Origin: Hyphomicrobiaceae bacterium
Lineage (GTDB): Bacteria > Pseudomonadota > Alphaproteobacteria > Rhizobiales > Hyphomicrobiaceae
Assembly: GCA_008933705.1 (NCBI GenBank)
Contig: WBUN01000049.1
Coordinates: 1 to 35,806 of the forward strand
Reading direction: 5' to 3'
DNA: 35,806 nt
Positions 1 through 8,847 of the stretch are shown in pieces; positions within the stretch are counted from its first letter, which is position 1, and each line of letters starts with the position of its first letter. The notes beneath the pieces are model-generated. The model searched no databases and was not told where the DNA came from. It saw nothing but the letters and a program-made list of their open reading frames with translations. A program made the translations under genes and the position numbers.

Positions 1-1
1 G

Positions 2-127
2 AATAAGCCTGCCCCGAAACCCAGCCCATCGCCATCGCCCTCCGCTGTGAAAGACGACAGCACAAGAATCACTGTTCGCAGCGTTTGTGAATCCCCTACG
101 ATTCCGGTCGGACTGAAAATGCTCTAG
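2..127 (+). CDS. Possible C-terminal tail of a gene entering from the left
   Basis: An open frame runs from the window edge to a TAG at 125-127. The visible tail starts with a Pro/Ser/Lys-rich linker (NKPAPKPSPSPSPS) and ends with ITVRSVCESPTIPVGLKML. Low-complexity tails of this kind are common at the ends of membrane or surface proteins, but no domain can be recognised. A small inverted repeat (CTCGAA, 4-nt loop, TTCGAG, 138-153) follows the stop. The frame may be chance, because codon use is mixed and only 41 codons are visible. Confidence 0.3.
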   Translation, partial: NKPAPKPSPSPSPSAVKDDSTRITVRSVCESPTIPVGLKML

Positions 128-608
128 CACATTCGTTCTCGAAGTAATTCGAGGAAACGCCTTGCGGCGTCAGCGGATGGCGCGTGCCGAGTCTGAGTTC
201 GAAGGCCTTCACGTCATCCAGCAGACGACTGCCAACGCGTGACTTTAGTGTCGCCGTGGTCAACCATCACCGCAGCAGCTCAGCAAGCGTGCGGCACGTG
301 AAGCAGCACAGCGAGGTGCGCGAGAGGCACCAAGATCGTGCTTGCCGGCTCCAGCGTCACTTGAGGAAGGCCGGGCTGCCGGTCATGTGGCGGGAGGCAG
401 CGACGTGGTGAAGATGAAGCCGGGGGCCAGGCACCGCACCGCATCCACGAGGGCCGCCGACCCGGCGCAGGAAGCCGAGGGGCGCGCATTTCTTAGGGTG
501 TGGATTCGCGGCGCTCACGTTTCCAGTGGCGCTCGAAGAGGTGCTGCCTGTAGGCTACAAACTGCTTGCCCCAATTCGACCGGCATAGGCGGTAATGAAC
601 GGGTGCAC
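128..608. other. Non-coding stretch upstream of the SGNH gene
   Basis: About 480 bases without a convincing gene. Open frames exist on both strands, but they are Arg/Pro/His-rich and have no family resemblance. The frame of the next gene is open back to 342, but its first 89 residues look untranslated: they are rich in Ala, Arg and Gly, whereas from 609 the protein begins with a normal membrane anchor. I see no clear promoter here. Confidence 0.5.
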
Positions 609-1679
609 ATGAGTTCGCAGGACAATATCTGGGCGGGTTTGGCGCTTTCGGCGGTTGCTACCGTCCTAGCCCTGCTCTTTCTCGAACTTGGCTTCCGCCT
701 GGCCACCGGCGTCCCTGCATTCTCATACGAAAACTGGCGTCTGCGGCATGTTGAGGCCAACCGGCTGGATCATCGTGCCACGTTCGATCCCCTGCTGGGC
801 TGGAGCAATCGGGCACACTACACCAGCGACGGGTTCAACACGCTCGAGCACGGCATTCGCCGCAACTTCGACGAGCGTGACATCCGCACCAACGCGATCC
901 TGGCCGTCGGCGACTCGTTTACCGAAGGTTGGGACGATGTGCGTGACGAAGAGACTTGGCCGGCCCAGCTGGAGCGACTGACGGGTACACCGGTGGTCAA
1001 TGGCGGGGTCGGTGGATACGGCACGGACCAGATCATCCTGCGGGCTGAGCAGTTGCTAGAAATCGTCCGGCCCAAGGCGTTGATCGTCGGCTTCTTCGAA
1101 GAGGACATCCTGCGCGCCGGTTATGCCCCGTACGGCGGACCCAAGCCGTACTTCACGTTGGAGAACGGCAAGCTGCTTTATCATCCGCCACAAATTGAGT
1201 CGGGCAGTCAGATAGGGACCAGATCATCGTTTGGCAATGGCGTGCGGGAGGTATTGGGCTATTCGGTCGTGGCCGACCTGATCTTCGGGCGGCTGGCCCC
1301 GACCTACTGGTATGCGGGCGCGAACCTAAGCTACCGCAAGGTCGGCAATGACCCGGTCGCAGTGACTTGCGCTCTGCTGGGGCGCTTGAAGGTGCGCGCG
1401 GACGCCAGCAGGATTCCCGTCCTGCTGTTCATGCAGCATGGCTGGGCGGCGATCACCGAGAACGACCAGCCCAGCGACAATGCGCAGCGCGTCACAACGT
1501 GCGCCGGGATGGCCGGCGTCGAGGTTGTAGATGAGTTCGCGTCCTTGCGCACCATTGCCGCCACTGATGCGGAGGCGTTCAAGACCTACTACACCATGGA
1601 GGGGAACACATATTGGCATATGTCGGCCAAGGGCAACATGCATGCAGCGGAGCTGATCGCTCGTGGGCTGCAAGACTGA
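609..1679 (+). CDS. Membrane-anchored SGNH/GDSL-like hydrolase family protein
   Basis: The protein has 356 residues from ATG 609. One membrane segment (about residues 7-33) is followed by an SGNH-type domain. Block I is present as AVGDSFTEGW, giving the nucleophile serine, and the oxyanion Gly/Asn region is GVGGYGTDQ. The C-terminus has a candidate catalytic His in YWHMSAKGNMH, but the Asp normally three residues before it is not there, so hydrolase activity is uncertain. Proteins of this type often sit beside SxtJ, DUF5989 and carbamoyltransferase genes, as here, and may act on the same carbamoylated or acylated surface product; that role is inference. The start was chosen because the anchor begins there; GTG 603 is an alternative. 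The ribosome site is weak. Confidence 0.75.
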   Translation: MSSQDNIWAGLALSAVATVLALLFLELGFRLATGVPAFSYENWRLRHVEANRLDHRATFDPLLGWSNRAHYTSDGFNTLEHGIRRNFDERDIRTNAILAVGDSFTEGWDDVRDEETWPAQLERLTGTPVVNGGVGGYGTDQIILRAEQLLEIVRPKALIVGFFEEDILRAGYAPYGGPKPYFTLENGKLLYHPPQIESGSQIGTRSSFGNGVREVLGYSVVADLIFGRLAPTYWYAGANLSYRKVGNDPVAVTCALLGRLKVRADASRIPVLLFMQHGWAAITENDQPSDNAQRVTTCAGMAGVEVVDEFASLRTIAATDAEAFKTYYTMEGNTYWHMSAKGNMHAAELIARGLQD

Positions 1680-1862
1680 TGCTCAGCTCAATGTACATCG
1701 ATGCACCGCGCTTAGCTATGGCGCATGCGAGGGGCGCCCATCGAAACCAAGCATCTCGGAGGGCGAATGGCGGTGAGAGCCTGGGTGCAGCGTGGACACC
1801 GCCACAGACACTTGCGATGAGTTGATTGCTCGCCGCAAGACATCAAAGACAGGTGTTATCGG

Positions 1863-2279
1863 ATGAAGACCAACAATTTCCACGAAAGCTACGCCAGCGG
1901 GGAAATCAATCCCCCCTCCGAGCGCTCTACGGGCCTTGTTTTCACGGCTGTCGCGGTGATCGTGGCCGTGCTGTGGCGCGGTAGGCCGCCGGTGCTATGG
2001 GCTGCGCTCGGTCTCGCCCTGCTGCTGTTGACGGCGTCCTTGCTTGCGCCGACACTGCTGAAGCCCCTGAACGTCGCCTGGTTCCGCGCTGGGCTGCTCT
2101 TGCACAACATCGTCAACCCCCTGGTGATGTCGGCCATCTTCGTGCTGGTGTTCGTGCCTGCGGGCTTGCTCATGCGCATCCGCCACGATCCATTGCGGTC
2201 CCGGCGTGCGACGGACGCCTCGACGTATTGGATCGATCGCAAAGATGCTTATGTCAGCTCGATGACGAGACAATTCTAG
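1863..2279 (+). CDS. SxtJ-family small membrane protein
   Basis: The protein has 138 residues with three hydrophobic segments (about 24-42, 45-68 and 81-106). A short polar tail reads RHDPLRSRRATDASTYWIDR. The DPLR...YWI tail is the hallmark of the SxtJ family, named from the saxitoxin cluster but widespread next to carbamoyltransferases. Its biochemical role is not known. It lies 183 bases after the SGNH gene and 35 bases before the DUF5989 peptide, in the same orientation as the carbamoyltransferase, which suggests one transcription unit and a membrane-associated complex. The ribosome site before ATG 1863 is poor. Confidence 0.8.
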   Translation: MKTNNFHESYASGEINPPSERSTGLVFTAVAVIVAVLWRGRPPVLWAALGLALLLLTASLLAPTLLKPLNVAWFRAGLLLHNIVNPLVMSAIFVLVFVPAGLLMRIRHDPLRSRRATDASTYWIDRKDAYVSSMTRQF

Positions 2280-2314
2280 GAGACTGTCGCGATCAAGGAG
2301 GGAGGGATATCCTC

Positions 2315-2467
2315 GTGCTGAGCCTGGCGGGCGAGCTGTTTGCGTACATGAATGCGCGCAAGAAGTGGTGGCTGTTGCCCATTCTGCTTGTGTTGATGGC
2401 CTTCGGCGGGCTGATCATCCTTGCGCAGGGATCGGCTGTGGCACCCTTCATCTACACAGTGTTCTGA
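2315..2467 (+). CDS. DUF5989 single-span membrane peptide (SxtK-like position)
   Basis: A 50-residue protein starts at GTG 2315, preceded by a strong ribosome site (AAGGAGGGAGGG, about 2295-2306). The sequence has an amphipathic start (LAGELFAYMNARKKWW), one membrane span (LLPILLVLMAFGGLIILAQG) and a short tail AVAPFIYTVF. Both this pattern and the position between SxtJ and the carbamoyltransferase are typical of DUF5989. The function is unknown; a scaffold or regulator of the carbamoyltransferase is inference. The frame stays open far upstream, but that part is only a shadow of the SxtJ gene. Confidence 0.8.
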   Translation: MLSLAGELFAYMNARKKWWLLPILLVLMAFGGLIILAQGSAVAPFIYTVF

Positions 2468-2490
2468 AAAAAACGGCGGAGAGCGATCGA

Positions 2491-4329
2491 ATGCGGCTGC
2501 TCGGGCTCGCCGCCTTCTATCATGACAGCGCGGCTGCGTTAATCGAAGACGGCCTCGTCGTCGCCGCGGCCCAAGAGGAGCGCTTTACGCGCAAGAAGCA
2601 CGACGCGAGCTTTCCTGCGCGCGCTATCCAATACTGTCTCGACGCTGGTGGTGTCGATCTCGACGGCATTGATCACGTCGTGTTCTTCGAGAAGCCGCTC
2701 ATCAAGTTCGAGCGCCTGCTGGAGACCTATCTTGCTAATGCCCCGCGCGGTTTCCAGTCGTTCCGCAGGGCCATGCCGCTATGGATCAAGGACAAGCTGT
2801 TTCAAAAGTCCAATCTGGAAAAGGCGCTGAAGGAGTTTGCGCCGAGCGGCAAGATCGCGCCGGGCAAGCTGTTGTTCGCCGAGCACCATCAGAGCCATGC
2901 GGCGTCCGCCTTTTTTCCCTCACCATTCGAGGAAGCAGTCGTTCTTACAATGGATGGCGTCGGCGAGTGGGCCACGGCGTCGGTGGCCATCGGGCACGGC
3001 AACACGCTGGAACCCGTACGCGAGATCCGCTGGCCGCATAGCATCGGGCTGCTCTACTCGGCGTTCACCTACTACACCGGATTCAAGGTCAACTCGGGCG
3101 AGTACAAGGTGATGGGTCTCGCACCTTACGGCGAGCCCAGGTACGCCGACATGATCCTCGAGCATCTAGTTGATCTCAAGGAGGACGGATCCTTTTGGCT
3201 CGATCAAAGCTACTTCAATTACGCGACGGGCCTCACCATGACGTCGCGCAAGTTCCATGATCTGTTTGGTGGTCCCCCACGCGATCCTGAAGCTCCCCTT
3301 ACGCAGCGCCATATGGATCTGGCTGCGTCGGTGCAGAAGGTCACCGAGAAGATCATGCTGCGCATGGTGCGCAATCTGGCCAAGGCCTACGAAATTGAGA
3401 ACCTGTGCCTGGCGGGCGGCGTCGCCCTGAACTGCGTCGCCAATGGCAAGCTGCTGCGCGACGGCGCTTTTAAGCGCATCTGGATCCAGCCGGCGGCCGG
3501 CGACGCGGGTGGTGCTGTGGGCTGCGCGCTTGCCGCCTATCATCAACACTTCGCCCGGCCGCGGCAGCTCAGCGGCGAGCTGGATGGCATGCACGGCTCT
3601 TACCTGGGACCCGAATACGCGCAGGCGGAAATCGAGAGCAGGCTGGCTGCGGCGGGCGCCAGATTCTCGTCGGTAGGAGAGCCGCAGCTCTACGAGCAGA
3701 CGTGCGACGCGCTGGAAGCAGGCCATGCCGTCGGCTGGTTCCAGGGGCGCATGGAGTTTGGGCCCCGCGCGTTGGGAGGGCGCTCGATCCTCGGCGATCC
3801 GCGCAATCCGCAGATGCAGAAGACGCTCAATCTCAAGGTCAAATACCGGGAGAGCTTCCGACCCTTCGCGCCATCCGTGCTGCGCGAGTACGTCGATGAA
3901 TATTTTGAGCTCGATGTCGACAGTCCGTACATGCTCCTGGTGGCCGACGTGAAGCGCAATCGCCGACGCGCCATGAGCGCGGAGGAGAAGACCCTGTTCG
4001 GCATCGACAAGCTCAATGTCATACGGTCCGACATACCAGCGGTGACGCATGTCGACTATTCCGCCCGCATTCAGACCGTGCATGCGCAAACCAATCCCCG
4101 CTATCACGCACTCCTGTCGGCTTTCAACCGGCGCACGGGCTGCCCCGTGCTGGTGAACACGAGCTTCAATGTGCGTGGCGAGCCAATCGTGTGTACGCCC
4201 GAGGATTCATTCCGCTGCTTCATGGGCACGGAGATGGAAACACTTGTCATCGGCAACGCCATGCTGCGCAAGGAGGAGCAGCAGCCGCATCTCGTCGAGG
4301 ACTACAAGAATATGTTCGATGCAGATTAG
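2491..4329 (+). CDS. NodU/TobZ-family O-carbamoyltransferase
   Basis: 612 residues, the usual length. The N-terminal Kae1-like half has His11 (FYHDSAA), the metal site EHHQSHAASAFFPSP (131-145, His132, 133 and 136), Asp155 in LTMDGVGEW, LAGGVALNC (307-315) and GDAGGAVG (337-344). The C-terminal YrdC-like half has GRMEFGPRALGGRS (419-432), KYRESFRPFAP and NTSFNVRGEPI (556-566). Known members make carbamoyl-adenylate from carbamoyl phosphate and ATP and move the carbamoyl group to a hydroxyl of a sugar or natural product (NodU, TobZ, SxtI). All key motifs look intact. It ends the SGNH-SxtJ-DUF5989 block, 23 bases after DUF5989. The acceptor is not evident: no glycosyltransferase or biosynthetic gene is in view. 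Confidence 0.93.
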   Translation: MRLLGLAAFYHDSAAALIEDGLVVAAAQEERFTRKKHDASFPARAIQYCLDAGGVDLDGIDHVVFFEKPLIKFERLLETYLANAPRGFQSFRRAMPLWIKDKLFQKSNLEKALKEFAPSGKIAPGKLLFAEHHQSHAASAFFPSPFEEAVVLTMDGVGEWATASVAIGHGNTLEPVREIRWPHSIGLLYSAFTYYTGFKVNSGEYKVMGLAPYGEPRYADMILEHLVDLKEDGSFWLDQSYFNYATGLTMTSRKFHDLFGGPPRDPEAPLTQRHMDLAASVQKVTEKIMLRMVRNLAKAYEIENLCLAGGVALNCVANGKLLRDGAFKRIWIQPAAGDAGGAVGCALAAYHQHFARPRQLSGELDGMHGSYLGPEYAQAEIESRLAAAGARFSSVGEPQLYEQTCDALEAGHAVGWFQGRMEFGPRALGGRSILGDPRNPQMQKTLNLKVKYRESFRPFAPSVLREYVDEYFELDVDSPYMLLVADVKRNRRRAMSAEEKTLFGIDKLNVIRSDIPAVTHVDYSARIQTVHAQTNPRYHALLSAFNRRTGCPVLVNTSFNVRGEPIVCTPEDSFRCFMGTEMETLVIGNAMLRKEEQQPHLVEDYKNMFDAD

Positions 4330-4430
4330 CTCGAGCGACCGACAATGGTTTAGTCCTAGGCGGCGGACTCAGCGCTCCGTGATACTTTGCCTATCAGCCG
4401 CGCCATCAGTCTCCGCATCGCCGTTTCGGA

Positions 4431-5243
4431 CTAGTTTGGATCAAAGGCGGACCTGCGATCTGCCTTGGCGTGGGAAAATGAAACCACGGTATCCGCCGTG
4501 CCGTGCACGATCAGCGTTGGTTGAACGATCGGGTTGATGAGGCATGGGTCGAGATTTGCGAACACCGCCATGTCGTTGATGGTGCCGGGCAGTCGCTCCC
4601 TCATTCTGCAAAAGACGCTCAACTGCAACGCGCGGAACAAAACCCCTGCGGAAGCGTGGCTCAGCGTACGCGCCCGAACGGCGGGACCAGAGATTGCTCG
4701 CGCGGCGGCTTCGTTGGGTCGCGCATTCGCGCGCCATCGCAGGAACGCCCCCATCCCCGGGACGAGGGCGAGCGCTTGCATCGCTCTGAGCCGCGACATG
4801 ATTTTGGCAGAGGCGTCGAGTTTAGCGCTGCATGCGGACACCAGAACGAGCGCGCGGCACTTGGCGGGATGCCGATGTGCGAATTGGATGGCCGATGGCC
4901 CACCTGCGGAAACGGCGGCCACTGTCGCTGTCGAGATACCGAGTGCGTCGAGCAAGGCGGCATAGGCGTCAGCTTGCTCTTCGGGCGTGCGCCCGGCGTC
5001 CAACGGCGTTCTAAGGTATCCGGGCCGCGACACGGCGACAATTCGATGGTCGTTGTGAGCGTCAAGGAGCGAGCGCGCCAGCAGCCGGGATTGGTCGTGA
5101 CCGCCAATGCCGCCATGCAAGGCCAGGAGAGTGGCCCCCTCACCCGAAAGGGAGCACTCAATGGGTCCGCGCGCGGTCCGCACGATCCTCGGTGGCGGCG
5201 TGACGATGCGGTCCGGGGCCCCCTTTCCAATGGACTTGCTCAT
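4431..5243 (-). CDS. Alpha/beta hydrolase, C-terminally truncated
   Basis: 270 residues of alpha/beta hydrolase fold. Visible elements are the oxyanion turn ALHGGIGGHDQS, the nucleophile elbow AAVSAGGPSA (an A-V-S-A-G variant of GxSxG), a helical cap and the acid strand IVHGTADTVV. In the family about 25-35 more residues follow, including the catalytic His in a Gly-Gly-His turn. Here the frame stops soon after SHAKADRRSAFDPN and I find no such turn in the downstream bases in any frame. The gene is therefore probably inactive or decayed. It converges on the carbamoyltransferase across about 100 bases. Confidence 0.7.
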   Translation of the reverse strand: MSKSIGKGAPDRIVTPPPRIVRTARGPIECSLSGEGATLLALHGGIGGHDQSRLLARSLLDAHNDHRIVAVSRPGYLRTPLDAGRTPEEQADAYAALLDALGISTATVAAVSAGGPSAIQFAHRHPAKCRALVLVSACSAKLDASAKIMSRLRAMQALALVPGMGAFLRWRANARPNEAAARAISGPAVRARTLSHASAGVLFRALQLSVFCRMRERLPGTINDMAVFANLDPCLINPIVQPTLIVHGTADTVVSFSHAKADRRSAFDPN

Positions 5244-5337
5244 GATGAATTGCCTGCCCGCTCACTCTATTCGTCCTTCGCTTGCCATCACAACGGCCCG
5301 CGGAAGTCTTTCCGGACGCGATCCTAAGTAACGTGGT

Positions 5338-5411
5338 CTACTGATCGAACTCCACGGGGCTGAGATAGCCCGATGTCGCGTGCCGTCGCCAGGGATTGCA
5401 GAAGCGTCCGA
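5338..5411 (-). mobile_element. Remnant of an IS3-type transposase C-terminus
   Basis: Read on the minus strand, this stretch encodes RFCNPWRGHATSGYLSPVEFDQ (in the parts RFCNPWRGHATSGY and LSPVEFDQ) followed by TAG at 5340-5338. This matches the conserved end of IS3-family transposases (FYNxxRxHSxLGYxSPxEFE). No start, catalytic domain or terminal repeats are visible, so only a scrap remains. It sits at the boundary between the left arm and the decayed region. Confidence 0.6.
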
Positions 5412-5597
5412 GGTTAGTTATCGGCCAGCATGCTGGGCCTCACCGCGCTCACCTGAGGCTGGGCATCTCCCATCAGCGCCGCCATCATGATCAGCGGCAC
5501 GGCGATGGCCGGCTTGCCCTTGCGTTCCCTGACCAAGTCGGGGGTTGACCGCATGGCTGCCACCACAAGTCGGTCTTGCAAAGGGAAGGTCGATGTG

Positions 5598-5618
5598 GCG
5601 CATGCTGATATGCGCATA
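5598..5618. promoter_or_regulatory. Candidate ArsR/SmtB operator
   Basis: Two overlapping palindromes lie 23-43 bases before the arsR remnant: GCGCAT-6 nt-ATGCGC (5598-5615) and TATGCGCATA (5609-5618). ArsR/SmtB repressors commonly bind AT-flanked dyads of this type in their own promoters. The link to the remnant is by position only. Confidence 0.4.
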
Positions 5619-5640
5619 GGCAGATTATCAAGGTAACGCT

Positions 5641-5827
5641 ATGAACCCCATCGCGATTCTCTCCGCCCTTGCTGAGCCCACGAGGTTGGAAGCCCTCCGA
5701 CTGGTGTGGGATGGGCGCGAGCATTGTGTCTGCGAAATTGGTGCGAGAACTCGGCGCTCGGGAAGTGGTTGCGCTTGTCGATGCCGCCCTGGCGCTACCG
5801 GCAAATCAGGAGAGGCATGCTGCATGA
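5641..5827 (+). pseudogene. arsR-type repressor with an internal deletion
   Basis: The frame from ATG 5641 gives a normal ArsR start (ILSALAEPTRLEALRLVW, then DGREHCVCEI). It then turns into an Arg/Cys-rich run that is not protein-like. A plausible ArsR tail (REVVALVDAALALPANQ) appears in another frame and ends at TGA 5825-5827, overlapping the permease ATG. The recognition helix and middle of the domain (about 60 residues) are missing. A functional repressor is therefore not expected. The TGA/ATG overlap shows the ancestral arsR-permease operon. Confidence 0.6.
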
Positions 5828-6612
5828 GCCTCAATTCCATCTCGGAACAGGTACCGGGCGCGCGTCCGTCGACCGCAAGGTGGATTGGATGGACGATCGC
5901 TGCGCTCCTTGCGTGGGGCATCATCTACAGCCAGCTCGTCCCATCCTCGGAGTGGGTGGTCGCATCGACGGGCGTCGATCGGAGCAGCCACCTCGGCGAG
6001 GCCGTGAGCTTCTTCGGCTACGACATGCCAAAGGTTCTGCTGCTGCTCACGTTGGTCGTATTCGGCATGGGCGTGGTGCGCAGCTTCTTCTCTCCGGAGA
6101 AAACGCGGGCGCTTCTTGCCGGGAAGCGCGAAGGCGTCGGCAATGTGCTGGCTGCGTCGCTCGGCATCGTCACCCCGTTTTGCTCCTGCTCGGCCGTGCC
6201 GCTGTTCATCGGCTTCGTCAGTGCGGGCGTGCCACTCGGAGTGACGTTTTCGTTCTTGATCTCGGCACCGATGGTGAACGAGGTGGCGCTGGGGCTTCTG
6301 TTCGGATTGGTCGGCTCAAGGCGGGCATCGATGCGGTGAAGGAAATTGTCGGCAAAGTCTGGCCTTGGATCATCTCCGGCATCGCAGCCGGAGCCTTCAT
6401 CCACGGCTATGTACCTTCGGATCTGCTCGCCTCGATCATGGGCCGCGGCGCCTGGTGGTCGGTGCCGGCAGCGGTGCTGATCGGTATCCCGATGTACTCG
6501 AGCGCTGCCGGCATCATTCCGGTAGTCGAGGCGCTGCTGACCAAAGGCGCCGCCCTCGGAACAGTCCTGGCGTTCATGATGTCAGTGATCGCGCTGTCGC
6601 TGCCAGCCAAGG
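5824..6612 (+). pseudogene. ArsP-type (PF03773) permease, internally deleted and frameshifted
   Basis: From ATG 5824 a permease of the PF03773 family begins with membrane spans and the signature TPFCSCSAVPLFIGFVSAG followed by FLISAPMVNEVALGLLFGL. At about 6307 the match breaks. It resumes in another frame at DAVKEIVGKVWPWIISGI, continues through LIGIPMYSSAAGIIPVVEAL and breaks off again after MMSVIALSLP (about 6610). The cytoplasmic loop between the halves and the last span are gone. Intact members export metalloids or organoarsenicals, or metals, across the inner membrane. This copy cannot make a full protein. Confidence 0.75.
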
Positions 6613-6659
6613 CGGCAGGTCGTCGTTGGCTCGGTTGGCCTGCTGAGCATGGCGGCTGC

Positions 6660-7569
6660 TTGGCGATCTGTGGGCCGGAGACGGGCGATACCGGGCCTGG
6701 GCGCAGGTCCGCACGGCGGTCAAGGAGCTCTATTTGAGCCCCGGTGATATCGAGGTCGTGCATTCCGGGCCGGCGGGGGCGGTCCTAAAGATCCCGTACT
6801 GCTGCATGAATTTCCATGCGAGCCGCCTTGTCGGCATGGATACCGAGTGGTGCACGGCGAAGCAGGACAGCAAGGGCTGGTTCGACCGCTACATCGCAGA
6901 GGGCCGCTCTACGTGCTGGCGACAAGCCGGGGCGAGCGCGCGCAGTTGCATTTGGAGACGCTGCAGTTCCTCGGCGCGGACAACAAGGCCCTGACCGGCG
7001 CGGCATCCATCGCGGTCGGCCGGCTGGCGACCAGCTGGGCGCCACGCTTCCGGCTCGATCTGACACTCGGCGCCCGCGTCGATACGGACAATGAATGGCA
7101 GCGGCGCATCTGGTCGGTCGGCGGCCTCTCGACGCTGCTGCAGCTCATTCGCCTGCGCATCGCTGCGCGCATTCCCGACCCGATGATGACCTTCATGCTC
7201 GAAAGCTGCGAGTGGGGCGGCAGCGGCCTCTGGAGCCTCGTGCTGCTGGCCGACGTGGCAGCTGAGGGCTTCACCGTGCCGGGTCATGTGCTCCGCCGCG
7301 GCGTGGGCGCGGCACTCCTTGTCAATGATCTCGACGCGAAAGCCGCCTGCCGCCAGCTCGGGCGGCTGGTGCGGTCGGGCGTCGATGTCGATGGCGCGCT
7401 CGGCGGCGGGTTCGAAGCTCGCTGGGCCGCCGATCTGTGGAGCTGGGGAAAGGAGCGCCAGCGTCTCGCAGCGCAAGCCTCAACAAGGATCGCTGTCGAT
7501 CCGGGAAGCAGGGCGCTGGCGCGCCGGCTGATCTGGTGTCACGGCAGCAGCTGCGAGAGCACGGTGTAG
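6660..7569 (+). pseudogene. Unknown protein gene, frameshifted near 6903
   Basis: High third-position GC shows past coding on the plus strand. The first part reads ELYLSPGDIEVVHSGPAG, then TEWCTAKQDSKGWFDRYIAEG. The frame is lost at about 6903, where one G appears to be missing, and continues as PLYVLATSRGERAQLHLETLQ and on to about 7536 (SCEWGGSGLWSLVLLADV, RWAADLWSWGKERQRL). The WCTA...F..Y..GPLY...QLH pattern vaguely recalls a motif of phage or plasmid PcfJ-like proteins. I do not assign a function. The start is unclear because the 5' side abuts the permease scar. Confidence 0.45.
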
Positions 7570-8279
7570 GCGCGCGAGGTCGCGAGGCGAAAGATGGCGG
7601 TGCAGGCGGCGGACAGACTTGGCCCTGAGATAGGCCGCGAGCGCCTGGCGGTCGATGCCGAGGTCGGCCGCAAGCCGCGCGGGGCCGGGCAGGAGCCCGG
7701 CGGCCCGCAGCGCGTGTGGTGCTCGAAGGCAGCCTTGCGGGCGCGCATGAGTGCGTTGCCGGGCAGGAGCTGGCCCAAGGGCCGAGGGGCAAGGATGGCC
7801 TCAGGCTCGAGCCGCAGGCGGAGGCCGCGCAGCAGGGCAACGACCTGGCAGCGGGTGAGCAGCGTGCGGCCCTTCCCGTGGAGCGCACGCGACAGGGAGG
7901 CGCGGGGAATGCCGAGAGCCGCGGCGGCCTCGCCATGCTGCAGGCCGGCGAGGTCGAGGATTTCGGCGATGTGGCTCCAGGCCGTGCCGGCCTCTGCGGC
8001 AAAGGCAAGATAGAAGCGCCAGCCGCGTGCCTCTTCGTCAGAGAGCGGTTTGGTCATGCGCCGGATGCTGAGACCGAACTGCTTGCCGATCCGGGCGAGG
8101 CCTTCGGCGTCGAGTGCAGCGCGACCCATGACGACATCATTGGCCCCGCGGGCGTTGATGCCGATCGCCTGACGAACGTGGCGCGCGGTCACGCCGTGGC
8201 CAGTGAGACGGAAGGTCAGGACGGCTTCGGGCGAGGCAAGGCTGACCGTACGGTCGATGAGGGGAAAGCGAGGCGGCAT
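7480..8279 (-). pseudogene. Helix-turn-helix protein gene with a frameshift
   Basis: From ATG 8279 the minus strand codes for a basic protein with a helix-turn-helix-like stretch (EAAAALGIPRASLSRALHGK) after about 120 residues. After KAAFEHH (about 7712) the frame becomes Pro/Cys/Arg-rich to a stop at 7539. Shifting by one base restores a protein-like tail with a second helix-turn-helix-like unit (ARLAADLGIDRQALAAYLRA), ending at 7480. A single lost base explains this. The family is not recognised; a regulator is likely. It is tail-to-tail with the plus-strand pseudogene. Confidence 0.45.
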
Positions 8280-8577
8280 GCAGTCGTGGCGAAATCGGCC
8301 GATTGTAGCGGCGCTTCCCCACCGAGAGGCACCGAAGTGCGCCAACTGCGAGAAAACCTCGGCCCAAAGGGCGCGTCCCGTTGGCCGAAAGGTCCGGAAG
8401 TAGGCGCTATCACCATGAATACACGTTGCATTCTTTCGGCTGCACAGCGGGCGGACTACGCCATCCGGCATGCTGCCGGAGGTTCGAATCATGGATCGCA
8501 TCGCTCAAGGACGTGGACGTAAGGTGAGGCCGGGCGCCTGCCTGCGATTGCCGGCTGGCGGGCGGGAGTAGCCGGCG
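8280..8577. other. Spacer before the integrase module
   Basis: About 300 bases with no convincing gene. The open frames are shadows or Arg-rich. A GGGAG ribosome site lies just before ATG 8578. Confidence 0.4.
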
Positions 8578-8847
8578 ATGGCGTCAAAGGGATCGATTGC
8601 CGTGCGGCTGCAGGTGCGCCGGGGCCTCAGCGAGAGCGAGGCGGCCGTCTACCTGTCGATATCGCCGACGCTGTTCCGGCGCCTGGTCGAAGAAGGGGTG
8701 ATGCCACGGCCGCGTGTGCTCGGGAGCCGGCGCATCTGGGACGTGGAGGAGCTGGATCTCGCCTTCAAGCAGCTGCCGCCCGAGGGCGGGGACGGCGATC
8801 CGATCATTGCAACGGGCGGCGGCGATAGCTGGGCGGACTTCCGGTGA
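8578..8847 (+). CDS. Excisionase/AlpA-like helix-turn-helix protein
   Basis: 89 residues. The winged-helix core is LSESEAAVYLSISPTLFRRL with VEEGVMPRPRVLGSRRIWD, the usual MerR/AlpA/Xis pattern of a helix-turn-helix with a Pro-Arg wing ending in xRxWxxxELD. It overlaps the integrase by four bases (GTGA, 8844-8847), so the two are translationally coupled. The family name and position support a directionality factor or a regulator of the integrase. No DNA-binding target can be read from the sequence. Confidence 0.75.
   Translation: MASKGSIAVRLQVRRGLSESEAAVYLSISPTLFRRLVEEGVMPRPRVLGSRRIWDVEELDLAFKQLPPEGGDGDPIIATGGGDSWADFR

Noticed and set aside
1613..1825. Plus-strand open frame at the end of the SGNH gene and in the following gap
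   Set aside because: The first part is a shadow of the SGNH gene and the rest has no protein-like pattern or ribosome site.
3166..4107. Long minus-strand open frame (313 codons) opposite the carbamoyltransferase
   Set aside because: It is a shadow of high-GC coding on the plus strand. The carbamoyltransferase motifs are unmistakable and this frame has none.
5414..5617. Small minus-strand open frame upstream of the arsR remnant
   Set aside because: No ribosome site and no recognisable domain. It overlaps the operator-like dyad, so it is more likely non-coding.
8280..8522. Upstream part of the open frame that contains the helix-turn-helix pseudogene (to 8501)
   Set aside because: The first 74 codons have no similarity pattern and no ribosome site. 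The protein-like part begins at ATG 8279.
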